DNA from: Huiozyma naganishii CBS 8797
Taxonomy: Eukaryota; Ascomycota; Saccharomycetes; Saccharomycetales; Saccharomycetaceae
Assembly (NCBI RefSeq): GCF_000348985.1
Contig: NC_035931.1
Coordinates: forward strand, 434,001-498,000
Direction: 5' to 3'
Length of the DNA stretch: 64,000 nt
The translations under genes and the position numbers were made by a program. How positions within the stretch are numbered: the first letter of the stretch is position 1; each line of letters starts with the position of its first letter. The notes under the pieces were generated by a model. The model was not told the DNA's origin. It saw only the letters and a list, made by a program, of their open reading frames with translations, and made no database searches. Shown in pieces: positions 41,401 through 50,870 of this stretch.

Positions 41401-42795
41401 AAATCCACTATTACTCCAAGTGAGACGTCTAAAAGTAAATCGCTAAGATCTTTGGATTCTTCGAAGAGATACCTTGTCAAAAACAGTTACGAGGGGAAAG
41501 AAAAAACTGTATTGCAGTTTTTGAACAAGTTTGAAATTTCACCCTCTTTGCGCGACTTAAAAGAGTTTGGGTTTATCACCTTTGCAGAAACTGAATTGAA
41601 CACGTTGCGTGACATTAAGGGCATGTTAATTGCGAGTTTAGTTGGTGACAAGAAAATTCCAGTAATATCTCTGAATATATCATTGAAGGATAAGCCATAC
41701 CTAGTTGGCGGTTCTATTCAAGGTGATATATGTATATGGGATATGGAGCATGTGGTCAAGGGAAGGAGACTAAAATTTTCTTCAACTTATGAGTGCAATG
41801 CCACTATTACGCATATGGAACTTATTCCGGGCTTCGATACGCTAGCAGTATCTACCAAGAATGGTAAAATGGTGTTTCTGAGAATACTTCATAAGGATCG
41901 TAAAGATGGTAAAAGAAGCTACAGTTTTGAGCGTATTAGAGAACTTGATCTCAACAAGAAGTCGGCAAATGCTACTACGATCGATGAGTACATTGTAAAC
42001 TTCAAGACGTTCAACAATGAGGATAGATCACATTTAGTCGGCTTGACTAAATCCGGATTGATAATAATAATTGACATTTGTTCAATGAGCATTTTACGCT
42101 ATATTGACAATCCTGTTACACACGGCGCTGTATCCTGTTTTGACGTCGACACTGACAATGATACATTGATAGTAGGTACCGTGAAGGGTATTATTGATGT
42201 TTGGGACCTCAGGTTTAAAGTATTGGTAGAGAGTTTTACATTTGGAGATAGTACTCCCATAAAGTCGATAATAACCAGACGAAGCTATCATGACAACACA
42301 GTTGTTATTACGGGCGGATCCTCTGCGGCACTTTGTACCGTATGGGACTACTCTAAACTGCAGTGTAAAATGGCGATTGTTTTATCCGACGAGCAACCAT
42401 CCATCAGTGCATTTGTGGCAAACGTTAACAATTTGGAGAGCTCAGGTATCAATCTGAAGATGAAGCAAGACGTGAACAACCAAGAGATATCTTCTATTGC
42501 CGTGAAGGGGTCCTCAATCGTCATTTCCAAACTGGAGACCTCTGATTTGATTATATGTGACATGGAAACGCATAGTAATTCCAAAGCCATTGCTGGGCCG
42601 AACGCGGCCTATTATTCTTTTGTGCCGGTGCAGGCGACTGCTGCTTTATCGTTTATTCTAATAAAACCTATGACGAGGAAGCCGATATTGACGAAGCAAA
42701 AGAATGCTGTCACTTTGTCTGTAATAGGCCAACTGGGACAAACCCCTCTTGTCATTACTTCTAATGTCCAGGGGACGATTAATGTGTTCAAATGA
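38464..42795 (+). CDS. VPS15: VPS15, regulatory pseudokinase of PI3-kinase Vps34
   Basis: 1443 residues; S. cerevisiae Vps15 has 1454. It anchors and activates Vps34 on endosomes and autophagic membranes. MGAKLS gives an N-myristoylation site at Gly2. The kinase-like domain (about 27-300) has THGDLKLENIL in place of HRD and ADFSS in place of DFG, as in the family, so it is a divergent kinase. AYYLAPERF-type and KEMDIFSAGC blocks follow. HEAT repeats fill the middle (about 380-760). Five or so WD repeats make up the C-terminus from about residue 1040. The frame is intact. Confidence 0.97.
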   Translation: MGAKLSLLAQTAPSIGIFSYVDVLNEIHYVSQLNSSKFLKTCKGIDPNGPVVIKVFIKPQENYTVSAELDKIRKESLLLSQLPSVLNFSKIIETSRAAYLVRQYMRDNLYDRISSRPYLHQVEKLFIAFQILTALQEIHKLDVTHGDLKLENILPNTWNWISIADFSSCYKPVYLPEDNPGEFTFYFDTSKRRCCYLAPERFSSQRATSEKEYSVTKEMDIFSAGCCIAELFNDGIGLFNLSDIFKYKNGELDADALLCDLFPEQEPLRQLILDMIDLDPNNRLACSQLLSKYRGSLFPNHFYTFTYEFLKNLAILSTNVAGTGNIVFNKTLEDMSSVTDECVDKFYVDFEKICTSLEFPLTKLEQRGGKQYSFKLSHSKAYALQSFSKLQDITTIREECALLFTSYLSHAIRNTLSSNTRLKCLELLTIFSQYVSDENKLDRIIPFVVMNFDHIDDENVQSLSVQCLCQILSLVEAVSPLNENIFVDYLMPRLKRLLQSSEEKSYVRVVFANCLGDLVTTACKFQELSFASKEIQQKIPSSADQLAQGLAVMEITNHYTRKLLQQVEDLTIRLLTSNDVWVKVALLRNILPLCNFFGKEMTNDVILSHLITYFNDRDFFLRMTLVDVIPGIAILLGPIALEQYILPLLIQTLTDSEEWVIVTVLQAVEDLAKIGILSKRILYDTVANVAPLLLHPNHSIHQFSLRIVFEITQQMSDAEIYCGLYPIIRPFFGFDIDFDLETLIETCKQPVSRIIYNLLCSWSLRASNSLFWQQVPNEHIDSFGNNAISFVTKDYIPRNYGLVNGKDKFNKKEMILLKNSKDIVESFDKKQIPLTIEDKLWIDKFKTIGLRDSDLWKLEVLREYVTRSTKSSGHKTSKPLFNNSSVRRNYEITTELSNVMPRNVFFDIEFYGDEILNGVETESTQSVEEESRFKANLSKRLLTRERLGSIVDMHGSLVLKSANATGFATQDTQNVNVRSKSTITPSETSKSKSLRSLDSSKRYLVKNSYEGKEKTVLQFLNKFEISPSLRDLKEFGFITFAETELNTLRDIKGMLIASLVGDKKIPVISLNISLKDKPYLVGGSIQGDICIWDMEHVVKGRRLKFSSTYECNATITHMELIPGFDTLAVSTKNGKMVFLRILHKDRKDGKRSYSFERIRELDLNKKSANATTIDEYIVNFKTFNNEDRSHLVGLTKSGLIIIIDICSMSILRYIDNPVTHGAVSCFDVDTDNDTLIVGTVKGIIDVWDLRFKVLVESFTFGDSTPIKSIITRRSYHDNTVVITGGSSAALCTVWDYSKLQCKMAIVLSDEQPSISAFVANVNNLESSGINLKMKQDVNNQEISSIAVKGSSIVISKLETSDLIICDMETHSNSKAIAGPNAAYYSFVPVQATAALSFILIKPMTRKPILTKQKNAVTLSVIGQLGQTPLVITSNVQGTINVFK

Positions 42796-42973
42796 GTACC
42801 CCAGTAGTCGTATTTTCTTATTATATTCACATTTATAGAGATCAGTTACTGATTGTGACGTATTTTTCACGAATTTGAAATTTGACTGTTAGAAACCAGA
42901 GCAAGATTAGTAGAGATAGCGCAAGTAAAGCACACAGACAGTACCGACATCGCCTCTAGATCATATCGATGAG

Positions 42974-45010
42974 ATGAATCATGAGGTTATTGAGATTGAG
43001 GATGAAAGCACTAGTGCTATTACATTGGGGAAAGGCGAGGATTCATTCAGGCCCAACGTCATTGATTTATCTTTAATGGAAGATCAAAGCGTATCTGCTA
43101 ACAAATCTACAGGCAACTCGGCATATCCGTCATCGCCAGTATTTAAACGTGTCCTGCCGAATGCAAATGATATTGAGGGCGTTTCAGGGTCTCTGGAAAT
43201 ATCGATACCGTTTGCCCACGACGAACCCAGTGCTCATACTGAAGGGTCATCTCAACGAGTAAGTTCAAGTCAGGCGGACAAGTCAAACAGGATGAAATCA
43301 ACAAGGATACTAGATGATTTACTACTGGATAGCTCCCTAGATCATAGTTTGGGCGTAGGTAAAGGCTTTATTCCTACGGTTAAATGTCCTGAGGATTCTA
43401 AGAATGTAACTCCCCAAAAACCAGGAACTAACAACCAACATGACCGTTTGTTCCCGCAAAACGGTACATCCATACGTGATAGTAATATTCCAGGCGATGA
43501 TGTGAAGCTTGCTCAAAACGATGCATTCTTCTCTAACGGTAATATTTTTGGAGGTGATATGTTGCCTGCCCAAAACGTTTTAGATGAGTTCCCGATCTCT
43601 TCGCCCATTTCAATGGAGAAGAATAGTGTTACGGAGCAAGGAAAAGATCCCCAATTATTTCCTGATTTACAGAAAAGTATGAAGAGCATCCCCCGAAAGA
43701 GAACCATTAAAAACAAGGGTTTTAGCATTAAAACGAATGCTGATACAGTTGAATTAGATACCCCGTTCTTTTTAGACGACACTACCGATGTATTTCAAGA
43801 CTATACGAAATCACTTCCCGGTAGCCCCCTGACCAAAAGAAGGAAGGCACAGAATACTCAAATACATCGTAAAAAGACGAATGAGCCTATTGGGTTATTG
43901 AAGAGGTCCGCAACCGTTGATCTTAGTGGTTTATATAACGACGATAAGGCACACTTAAAGAACGATTTTTCGAAGCTTGCAAGGTACATCACGAACGGTC
44001 AGATATTTACGGAAGATGAGTCAAGATCACTTGTATTTAAGCACTATAACGAGAATAGAACTGCATTCAAGCAGGCCAATCAGATATATCGGGATAATGA
44101 AAAGGCTAGAGAGAGTATAATCGTGGAGATTCCGAAGTCGTTGCTGCGGATTGCCACGGAACTGGACTTCGACATAAAGGACACGATCAAGCCAGCCACT
44201 GTACAGACATCCTACGACAACGATATCCCCAGGATACGATTTTTACGACGTTGCGATAGCGTTTATGATTTCAAGCACGACTATTACTACCCTTGTGACC
44301 GGAAGATAATAGAGGAGAATACTACGCTACTGTACTACGAAGCAAAAAGCTTTTTCCTACAGTACTCGAAGAACAAGAAATCTCTGTACAATAGCATACG
44401 AGAGACTCTGAAAAAGGATAAACTTGTTATACTGGTTTTATACGATCTGGGCAAGTTCCGGAAGGGTTTAGAAACACTTCAGGATAAAAAATACAAAGAT
44501 CTGGTTAACCAACAATTGACTGGGAAGGAGAGTCCGACGAAGTCATCGCAGATAGCTCGTAAAAATGCACAAGAATTGGAATCCCTGAATATGCAATATT
44601 TCGACGTGGAGCAAAGGATACAGTACATCTCTAGGGAGTGGAACATGAAAGTCCATACGGTAAACTCACATTTGGATTTTTTGCATTCGTTGACCAATCT
44701 AACGTCGCTAATTGGGAAACAGAGGATGGACCCTGCCCTGAGATTCATGCAGTATGCACATCTGAACGTTCGTGCGGGCAAGGACAAGACAGACATTTTG
44801 AGGAAAACATTGCATGAGATCGGCAGGATGCCCGAACTGAGAGCAAGGGGGATTACTAAGGAGTACACGACGTTCCAGTCTTTGTTCCACGACTTCTGCT
44901 CCGCAGAGCTGCGGTCTGCACCGGATGGCGGGCATTTAATGACGGAAAGCATGGAGAAAAGAATGTACAAACTTTTTACCTCCAAAGACCCAAACGAGAA
45001 TATCGAGTAA
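42974..45010 (+). CDS. MMS4: MMS4, subunit of Mus81-Mms4 endonuclease
   Basis: 678 residues; S. cerevisiae Mms4 has 691. It is the non-catalytic partner of Mus81, which cuts branched DNA in recombination. The N-terminal 300 residues are polar and diverged, with Ser-Pro sites (for example SSPVFK, GSPLTK) that could be cell-cycle kinase targets as in S. cerevisiae. The ERCC4-like fold and helix-hairpin region occupy the C-terminal half, with SIRETLKKDKLVILVLYDLG and LRFMQYAHLNVRAGKDKTD. Position (VPS15-MMS4-FES1) matches YBR098W. Confidence 0.93.
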   Translation: MNHEVIEIEDESTSAITLGKGEDSFRPNVIDLSLMEDQSVSANKSTGNSAYPSSPVFKRVLPNANDIEGVSGSLEISIPFAHDEPSAHTEGSSQRVSSSQADKSNRMKSTRILDDLLLDSSLDHSLGVGKGFIPTVKCPEDSKNVTPQKPGTNNQHDRLFPQNGTSIRDSNIPGDDVKLAQNDAFFSNGNIFGGDMLPAQNVLDEFPISSPISMEKNSVTEQGKDPQLFPDLQKSMKSIPRKRTIKNKGFSIKTNADTVELDTPFFLDDTTDVFQDYTKSLPGSPLTKRRKAQNTQIHRKKTNEPIGLLKRSATVDLSGLYNDDKAHLKNDFSKLARYITNGQIFTEDESRSLVFKHYNENRTAFKQANQIYRDNEKARESIIVEIPKSLLRIATELDFDIKDTIKPATVQTSYDNDIPRIRFLRRCDSVYDFKHDYYYPCDRKIIEENTTLLYYEAKSFFLQYSKNKKSLYNSIRETLKKDKLVILVLYDLGKFRKGLETLQDKKYKDLVNQQLTGKESPTKSSQIARKNAQELESLNMQYFDVEQRIQYISREWNMKVHTVNSHLDFLHSLTNLTSLIGKQRMDPALRFMQYAHLNVRAGKDKTDILRKTLHEIGRMPELRARGITKEYTTFQSLFHDFCSAELRSAPDGGHLMTESMEKRMYKLFTSKDPNENIE

Positions 45011-45194
45011 AGTAGTTTTAATTAGTGGTATATATATATATATATATATATAGTACTGACTACTTATGCCTCTGGCGTTTAACGAATTGCATTTTATGGA
45101 AAGTACTGGAATAATAGGCTACCGACTGAGCGGAATGATATAATGTTGTTAGTTTCTGACTATTGGAAGTTTTTTCGATTGGAAGAGAAGATTC

Positions 45195-46067
45195 CTATAA
45201 TACATACTTGACGGATAAATAATCGTCCTCGTTTAACCTATCCTTTAAGGGCTGTATCTGTTCAAAGCCCTTCCTGAGCGTGACCAACTCAGAGTTCGTA
45301 AATTTAACCCCGCAGGCGATCAGGCGTGAGAAAAACGCCAACACCCTATCCACTATATTTATATTGGTTTCATCCAAGAACGATTCTGCTACAGCCTGAA
45401 TGACACCGTCCTTCCTTAGCAAGGACAGCAATTTGTCGTCCACTGTGACCGTGCTGATGAAAGCCGTTATCAAGGCGATAACCCTCATTTTCAACTTGGG
45501 TTCGCTCTTTGGGTCGTTCAGTATCACTGGGACTATATCTAGTCCATTCTGTTGTTCGAACTTCTCGGCCATTGCGGGGTGGTTTCTCGTCAGATTTGAC
45601 AGTGCGTACAGTGCCTTTGTCCTCACCCCGTTTGGCTGGGCCATGTCCCCCGCGAGCTTGATGACTTTCTCCAACCCTGTATCGTATTTAATGAAGTTAT
45701 CCTGCGAGGTGGAGTTGTTTTGAACGGCCGTGCCGATAATGGACAGCGCCCCCTGGCGCAATTCCGCCTCCTCAAAATCCAGCATCTTCAAGATCGGTTC
45801 CCACAACTTCATGTTCTCGATGTTGTTCGCGTTGTCCAAATTCTCAATCAGCATCTCGAAGTTGTCCATGGCAGTCAGCTTGTTCTCTAGCTCGACCTCG
45901 TCGTCCAGTATGGCACGCGTGCACTCCTTCATGAGCGTCGCATCATCGACCTGGTTCCCACCGCCGAACAGTTGCTCCAGCAACTTTGGGTCCGGCGCCC
46001 CAGCTTTGGCAATAGCCTCTTTGTCCCCCTGCGAGTTCGCAATAGACCAATGCAACAGTTTCTCCAT
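45195..46067 (-). CDS. FES1: FES1, Hsp70 nucleotide exchange factor
   Basis: 290 residues from MEKLLHWSIANSQGDKEA, the same length as S. cerevisiae Fes1. It releases ADP and substrate from Ssa-type Hsp70 in the cytosol. Armadillo repeats run through most of it (FEMLIENLDNANNIENMKLW, ALSIIGTAVQNN, ALYALSNLTRNH). The C-terminus LKDRLNEDDYLSVKYVL is conserved. Its promoter contains a perfect heat-shock element and ribosome-biogenesis type sites. Confidence 0.97.
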   Translation of the reverse strand: MEKLLHWSIANSQGDKEAIAKAGAPDPKLLEQLFGGGNQVDDATLMKECTRAILDDEVELENKLTAMDNFEMLIENLDNANNIENMKLWEPILKMLDFEEAELRQGALSIIGTAVQNNSTSQDNFIKYDTGLEKVIKLAGDMAQPNGVRTKALYALSNLTRNHPAMAEKFEQQNGLDIVPVILNDPKSEPKLKMRVIALITAFISTVTVDDKLLSLLRKDGVIQAVAESFLDETNINIVDRVLAFFSRLIACGVKFTNSELVTLRKGFEQIQPLKDRLNEDDYLSVKYVL

Positions 46068-46220
46068 CGTTGATGTGTTTCTCAAGAAAGACCAAAAAGA
46101 CTCTGAATACGAACCACACGCCTTTCTAGCAGACTACACAGCACCAACGTCTTATAGCAGACCTGTCTTCGCAGCTGTCCCTCTCTTCATCGCAAACCTT
46201 CATATGTTCGCAGTACGTTC

Positions 46221-46268
46221 CTCATCGCAAAGTGAAAAATTTTTGTTCACGATTCTTCTCGAAAGTTC
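46221..46268 (-). promoter_or_regulatory. FES1 promoter: PAC, RRPE and heat-shock element
   Basis: CTCATCGC at 46221-46228 is PAC on the minus strand. TGAAAAATTT at 46233-46242 is a perfect RRPE. TTCtcGAAagTTC at 46256-46268 is a perfect three-unit Hsf1 site. All lie 150-200 bases upstream of the FES1 ATG, in the 230-base gap below the EXO84 stop. Confidence 0.75.
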
Positions 46269-46297
46269 TTTGCGATGGGCAACTGGAGCGACTCTTT

Positions 46298-48514
46298 CTA
46301 TCCGATCCTGTCGCTGTTGATCCTGATGAACTCGTCCAGCTTGTACACGAAATCGAGGCCGACGGACTTGAGGTCGTCGATCTGTCTCCGCGAGGACTTG
46401 ATGGACACCGGGGACAGCATTTCGTCGTTGAGCAGTTGTTCGTCGATCAGCTGGAAATGGCGGTCGACCTCACTGTTGCACCAGTTCACGAGGATCGAGG
46501 ACAGTTTCTTCTTTGCGGTCCGGGCTGCTTCTGTCTCCGCTGCGAAGAACTCTTCGTAGTTCAGCACGGTCCGCTTGATCGTTTGGAACCTGATGACGGA
46601 CAACTGCGTCAGGTAGTTTGTTGGGTTGTCGAAGGAACCAATCTGTAGGATCAGCTCCTGGATCGCGTTGGACCTGTTCTGGAGGAACAGATCTAACCCT
46701 TCGTCCGCGTACCCGAGCTTGATGAGCGCCTCGACGGATTGGATCAGGTGCGTTACGTCGTCGCTGAAGAGGATGTTTTGCGAGAGCTTCGAACTGAGGG
46801 ACTCGCGTCTCTCGCGCAGCTTGATGTCGAGGATCTGGCAGAAAGTCGCGTCGCCAAGTTGCTCCTCCGTGGAGAGCTTGCTCAGTTGCGACTCGATGTC
46901 CAGAAGAATATCTACCGCGTCTCTCATCTTGAACCGCGCGATGTTGATGTCGACCTCTTCAATGTAGTCATTGAGCATTTTGAGTCTATTGGAAGCGACC
47001 GTGGTCTGCCCGCCGCCCCTCTTGGACGACATGGACGAGTACGCAGCAGACTGTAGCAAGTACTGATCTGCCGCGGAGTCCAATTGTGGGGCTCCGGCAA
47101 AGTACCCAACGCTGTGTCTGCCTCCTGGAGTCATCGGAGCACTACCGCCTGTGCTTCTCCTGTAACTCTTGACTGGACTTCTGGTGACGCTCGAGTCGCG
47201 CACTGGTGTCTGTTGCGTGGACTGCAGGTACCTGACGGACTCCTTCATCTTCCTCCGTTGCATCTTGTCGCTCTCGTAGATGTCGCACAGGTCATCCTTG
47301 GCCTTCCTGATGCTGTTCAGTATCTTCTCACACTCCTGTGGGTCCCTTGTCTCATACAGAAGGCTGTTATTGCTGTTTACTTTGAACACGAATCTGTTAT
47401 CCGTGCCGGGCTCCTTATTGACTGTGGTCTCCCGCAACGAGAGCGTTTGGTTCAAAATGTAGTCGTTGGTCTCGTTCTTGCGTGCGATCAGGATCGCGTC
47501 GTTCAATATGTAGAACCTCACGACTTGCAAGTACCGAAGCGTCGTGATGTTCAATTCGGCCAAGTCTTTGCTCTTCGTGACCAGGTACCTGTTCTTGCCC
47601 CTCAGAACCTTCGACGCTCCCTCGATCTCCCTTTCCATCTCGGACAGTTGCTGACTCCTCATATTCCCGAGGATGTACACACTGCTCCGTATCTCTTCTT
47701 GGACTTGCAGCCGTGGGAGCAACGAATCAGCACCGCGAGAGTCAGAGGCGGCACTGGCGGGCATGCTCTCGTTCAGTCGAGCCGTTTCGAGAGCGAGTCT
47801 CTTGTCTGCGATCTGCTTGAAATCACCCATGATAGAATTCATCGCCTCGATGTTCCCGCGCAGCGTATCCAGCTCTACACTCGCCGTGTGCAAGTCCGCG
47901 TTCACTTGCATGATCTCCCGGTACGACCTGTTGATGTTCTCCTTAACCTCGACTTGGATGGACTGCGACAAGTCTGCCAGAGTTGTCGTGAAGCTGTCGA
48001 TATCCAGCGCAGACGCGTCCCGCAAGTTCTCGTGAACAAACGCCTTCGCATTGAAGTGCGTATCCGTCAGCAGCGAGCGCAGTTTCGCCGGCTGTGTGAT
48101 CTCCCGGATACTCAACCTCCCCTGCTGTGGTTCCTGAGATGCCGGTGGACCCGTAGCACTAGTCCCTGCCATCTCGCGGGGGCCCTTAGCTGTGGGGAGC
48201 GGCATGGAGTAATCGAACGTGGGTGCCGCATGGCCCGCAGCGTACACGGACAGTCTCCGCTGCATCGACGACGCAGCTTTGTTCTTCTCGTGCGCATGGA
48301 CCGTGGGCAAATGCCCTTTCTGTTGTGGGACCGTCAGCTTCCGTGGTTCTGCTGGTGGTGTTGCCTCTGGAGTGTGTACGGGGGTCCCACTAGCTAAACT
48401 TTGCGAGCCAGTGGGGGGGACACCTGAACCGGATACGTGCTTCACTTTCGTCGGCGACCCTATCTTGACATTCCGCCAATTGTTGCGCGCCTTCTTCAAC
48501 GAGAAATCCACCAT
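46298..48514 (-). CDS. EXO84: EXO84, exocyst complex subunit
   Basis: 738 residues from MVDFSLKKARNNWRNVK; S. cerevisiae Exo84 has 753 and starts in the same way. Part of the octameric exocyst that tethers secretory vesicles to the bud plasma membrane. The N-terminus is polar and diverged, with SMQRRLSVYAAGHAAP conserved. A coiled-coil follows at about 170-260, a PH-type domain at about 300-430, then helical CorEx/exocyst-type bundles to LDFVYKLDEFIRINSDRIG. Codon third positions are GC-rich compared with the left part of the window. Confidence 0.96.
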   Translation of the reverse strand: MVDFSLKKARNNWRNVKIGSPTKVKHVSGSGVPPTGSQSLASGTPVHTPEATPPAEPRKLTVPQQKGHLPTVHAHEKNKAASSMQRRLSVYAAGHAAPTFDYSMPLPTAKGPREMAGTSATGPPASQEPQQGRLSIREITQPAKLRSLLTDTHFNAKAFVHENLRDASALDIDSFTTTLADLSQSIQVEVKENINRSYREIMQVNADLHTASVELDTLRGNIEAMNSIMGDFKQIADKRLALETARLNESMPASAASDSRGADSLLPRLQVQEEIRSSVYILGNMRSQQLSEMEREIEGASKVLRGKNRYLVTKSKDLAELNITTLRYLQVVRFYILNDAILIARKNETNDYILNQTLSLRETTVNKEPGTDNRFVFKVNSNNSLLYETRDPQECEKILNSIRKAKDDLCDIYESDKMQRRKMKESVRYLQSTQQTPVRDSSVTRSPVKSYRRSTGGSAPMTPGGRHSVGYFAGAPQLDSAADQYLLQSAAYSSMSSKRGGGQTTVASNRLKMLNDYIEEVDINIARFKMRDAVDILLDIESQLSKLSTEEQLGDATFCQILDIKLRERRESLSSKLSQNILFSDDVTHLIQSVEALIKLGYADEGLDLFLQNRSNAIQELILQIGSFDNPTNYLTQLSVIRFQTIKRTVLNYEEFFAAETEAARTAKKKLSSILVNWCNSEVDRHFQLIDEQLLNDEMLSPVSIKSSRRQIDDLKSVGLDFVYKLDEFIRINSDRIG

Positions 48515-48740
48515 CCCTTCTGCAGTACACTGACGCAAGTATCACTAACCCAATGCTGCTGTTGGTACTGCTATGGATCACCCTTCAGCGTCCTCTGCAT
48601 CCACCTTGTCTTGGAACAACTTTCACATTAAATTTTATTCGAGATGACGTTGAGATGTGCGACTCACACATGAGAAGACAGTCGGCGCCCTGGATGGGCC
48701 ACCGTTGAGCAACCGGTTGTCTCTGTGTCACTGCGCGGCG

Positions 48741-50294
48741 ATGAGTGTGACGAGCGAGGAGCTGAACTACCTGGTGTGGCGGTACCTGCAGGAGACCGGG
48801 AACGAGTTGAGTGCCGCGGCGATGCAGGAGGAGACGCGGGTGCTCGAGTTCGAGACGCTGTACAAGAGACACATTCCGATGGGCACGCTTGTGAACATGG
48901 TGCAGAAGGGGATTCTGTTCTGCGAGAGCGAGTTGCTTGTTGCTGCCGCGGCGGCACCCGGGGACAACCCGCCGAGGTTCAAAGAGGACTTCAACTTGGT
49001 CAACGCGTTGAAGTTGGACAGCGGGAAGATCCCCGAGATCGCTGCTGTCGGGAGGTTTGCCCTCGAGGGGGACGAGTTGTCGTCCGCGGAGACAGAGGGG
49101 GAGTCCAAAGAACCCGTGCTGCCAGCGATGACCTCAGCTCCTGAATTCGTGCCGACTCTGAGGGAAGTATGCAAGTTGGACGCCGCTGTGGTGTGCCATT
49201 GGAACCCAAGAGACCCTCTTGTGCTTGCAATTGGTGGGCGGGACTCCCTGGCGCGGATTGTAAGGTTTACTACTGCTCAATGCAATGAGGTCGCGGAGAC
49301 GCACGATCTGAGCCACCCGTTTGCGGTGAATGTGACGACTACGAACCAAGTGACTTGCATGGCATGGTCCCATGAGGGCCAGCAGCTAGCAAGTGCAGTC
49401 GAGAACGGCGAGGTACGGCTCTGGGACGCGTCTTCGGGGTCGCTACAGAACGTGCTCAGCTTGCACCGGTGCGCCGTGGTCGCTATGAAGTGGAGTTCCG
49501 ACTCGCGACACCTGTTGACACTTGACACGGAGAACGTCACTGTACTGTGGAATGCTGCCAGTGGGACAGTCGTACAGCACTTCGAGGGGTCCTCGCAGTG
49601 CGGTGTCGACATCGAATGGGTCGACCGTGACAAGTTCGTCGTGCCAGGTCCACAGGGACAACTGGTCGTCCACGAGACGGCGCAGAGTGCGCCCGTGGGG
49701 AAGTTAGTCGGCCCACAGGGCACGGTCAGTAACCTCAGCTTCAACGGCGATACGAAGCTTCTAGCGTCGAGTAGCGACGATGGTAACGGTGACAGCGGTG
49801 AGCAGTACGCGATCCGCGTGTGGCACGGCGCGAGCTCGAACTGCAGCCACTGTTTTTATGGCCACTCGCAGAGTGTCGTATCCTTGGAGTGGATCGATGA
49901 TGACAAGTTGATCTCCAGTGCGTTGGACGGGTCCCTACGTGTATGGTCGCTCCGTTCAGGACGGCTCGTTGGGCTCGCGAACTCGGAGGGTGTCCCCATC
50001 CTCGTGGGCCGTTTGTCCCGAGACAAGCGTGCGTACACCATCGGGCTCATGGACGGCCAGATCAACGTCTACGACGTTCACAGGTTCTTGATCAGGTTAC
50101 AGTCGCAGGAGACTACTGAGGAGTCCCTACCCCTAGTGATACCGCTATGCGGGAACCACCAGGCCGCTGGACGGGACCATTGCAACGTGCTGGACTTGTC
50201 ATGGAGCAGTTCCGACGAGTGTGTTGCCATGACGTACTCGGAGGGACCCTCTACCGTCGTGAGCGCGAGAAGTGATAAGGGCATAAGTAACTAA
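48741..50294 (+). CDS. SIF2: SIF2, WD40 subunit of Set3 deacetylase complex
   Basis: 517 residues from MSVTSEELNYLVWRYLQE; S. cerevisiae Sif2 has 535. A frame extending 28 codons upstream is ignored. The N-terminal LisH domain (about 1-35) tetramerises; a C-terminal WD40 propeller (about 140-500) follows, with repeat ends such as VRLWDASSG, VLWNAASG and LRVWSLRSGR. It belongs to the Set3C repressor with Hos2, Set3 and Snt1. The gene ends in a TAAC tetranucleotide run that puts stops in all frames. Confidence 0.95.
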   Translation: MSVTSEELNYLVWRYLQETGNELSAAAMQEETRVLEFETLYKRHIPMGTLVNMVQKGILFCESELLVAAAAAPGDNPPRFKEDFNLVNALKLDSGKIPEIAAVGRFALEGDELSSAETEGESKEPVLPAMTSAPEFVPTLREVCKLDAAVVCHWNPRDPLVLAIGGRDSLARIVRFTTAQCNEVAETHDLSHPFAVNVTTTNQVTCMAWSHEGQQLASAVENGEVRLWDASSGSLQNVLSLHRCAVVAMKWSSDSRHLLTLDTENVTVLWNAASGTVVQHFEGSSQCGVDIEWVDRDKFVVPGPQGQLVVHETAQSAPVGKLVGPQGTVSNLSFNGDTKLLASSSDDGNGDSGEQYAIRVWHGASSNCSHCFYGHSQSVVSLEWIDDDKLISSALDGSLRVWSLRSGRLVGLANSEGVPILVGRLSRDKRAYTIGLMDGQINVYDVHRFLIRLQSQETTEESLPLVIPLCGNHQAAGRDHCNVLDLSWSSSDECVAMTYSEGPSTVVSARSDKGISN

Positions 50295-50308
50295 CTAACT
50301 AACTAACC
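50286..50308. repeat. TAAC tetranucleotide run over the SIF2 stop codon
   Basis: Four to five TAAC units starting inside the last SIF2 codons, giving TAA in all three plus-strand frames. The convergent gene ends at 50328, so only about 33 bases separate the two stop codons. Confidence 0.7.
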
Positions 50309-50327
50309 ATACACATACAACAGAATC

Positions 50328-50870
50328 TTACTTCCCCGAGGACGCACTGCTCGGTGGTGCTAGCGTCGTGTCCCTGCTTATAGTCGAAACGTCTGGTAGT
50401 TTCCCACCGTTTGCAGTCGCATCGCCGTCCAGTTGTGCTTTGTAATCCACGGACACTAGTTGGTGAGTCTCTGCCGTAGACGCATCTGCCGGCCCTCTCT
50501 TCATCGATAGACTCTCTGGAGCCGCCTGGACCTGTGATGTCGCTTCCTTCTTCGGAGAGAACTTCCAGAACAGTCTTACGAGACGTGTGGGCCACACTAG
50601 CGGTGCCAGCAGCGCAGTAACCATACTATCAACAACAAAGGTCATGACGACTTTATCCACTAACAGATCCCCCGCGCGAAGCATCCTGGGCCCCAAGAGA
50701 GCGTTCAGCAGCGTGTTGCAAAGCGTGGCAAGCGTGTGCCACACGGACAGGGGCACGACGTACCCTAGCAACTGCGGCACGAGAGGGAACTTCCGCTGGA
50801 CGTGCTTGAGTGTCCTGCACTGCGCAACGTCAAACCCAGGGGCAACCTTCTCCTCAGCGTGATCGTTCAT
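50328..50870 (-). CDS. Uncharacterised protein at the YJL118W position
   Basis: 180 residues from [14 protein letters not shown]. An ATG at 50912 would add 14, but a TATATAA box at 50931-50937 lies too close for that start to be likely. I do not recognise the family. The middle (about residues 20-100) is hydrophobic and proline-bearing, with [20 protein letters not shown] and [16 protein letters not shown], consistent with membrane or lipid-droplet association. The C-terminal 75 residues are polar and Ser/Thr/Ala-rich. It is divergent from RPE1, as YJL118W (219 residues, unknown function) is in S. cerevisiae, so orthology by position is likely but not shown. A perilipin-like protein is another possibility. 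Confidence 0.7.
   Translation of the reverse strand: MNDHAEEKVAPGFDVAQCRTLKHVQRKFPLVPQLLGYVVPLSVWHTLATLCNTLLNALLGPRMLRAGDLLVDKVVMTFVVDSMVTALLAPLVWPTRLVRLFWKFSPKKEATSQVQAAPESLSMKRGPADASTAETHQLVSVDYKAQLDGDATANGGKLPDVSTISRDTTLAPPSSASSGK

Noticed and set aside
47084..48397. A 437-codon plus-strand frame inside EXO84
   Set aside because: It is antisense to EXO84, whose protein is clearly recognisable; high GC keeps stop codons rare on the other strand.
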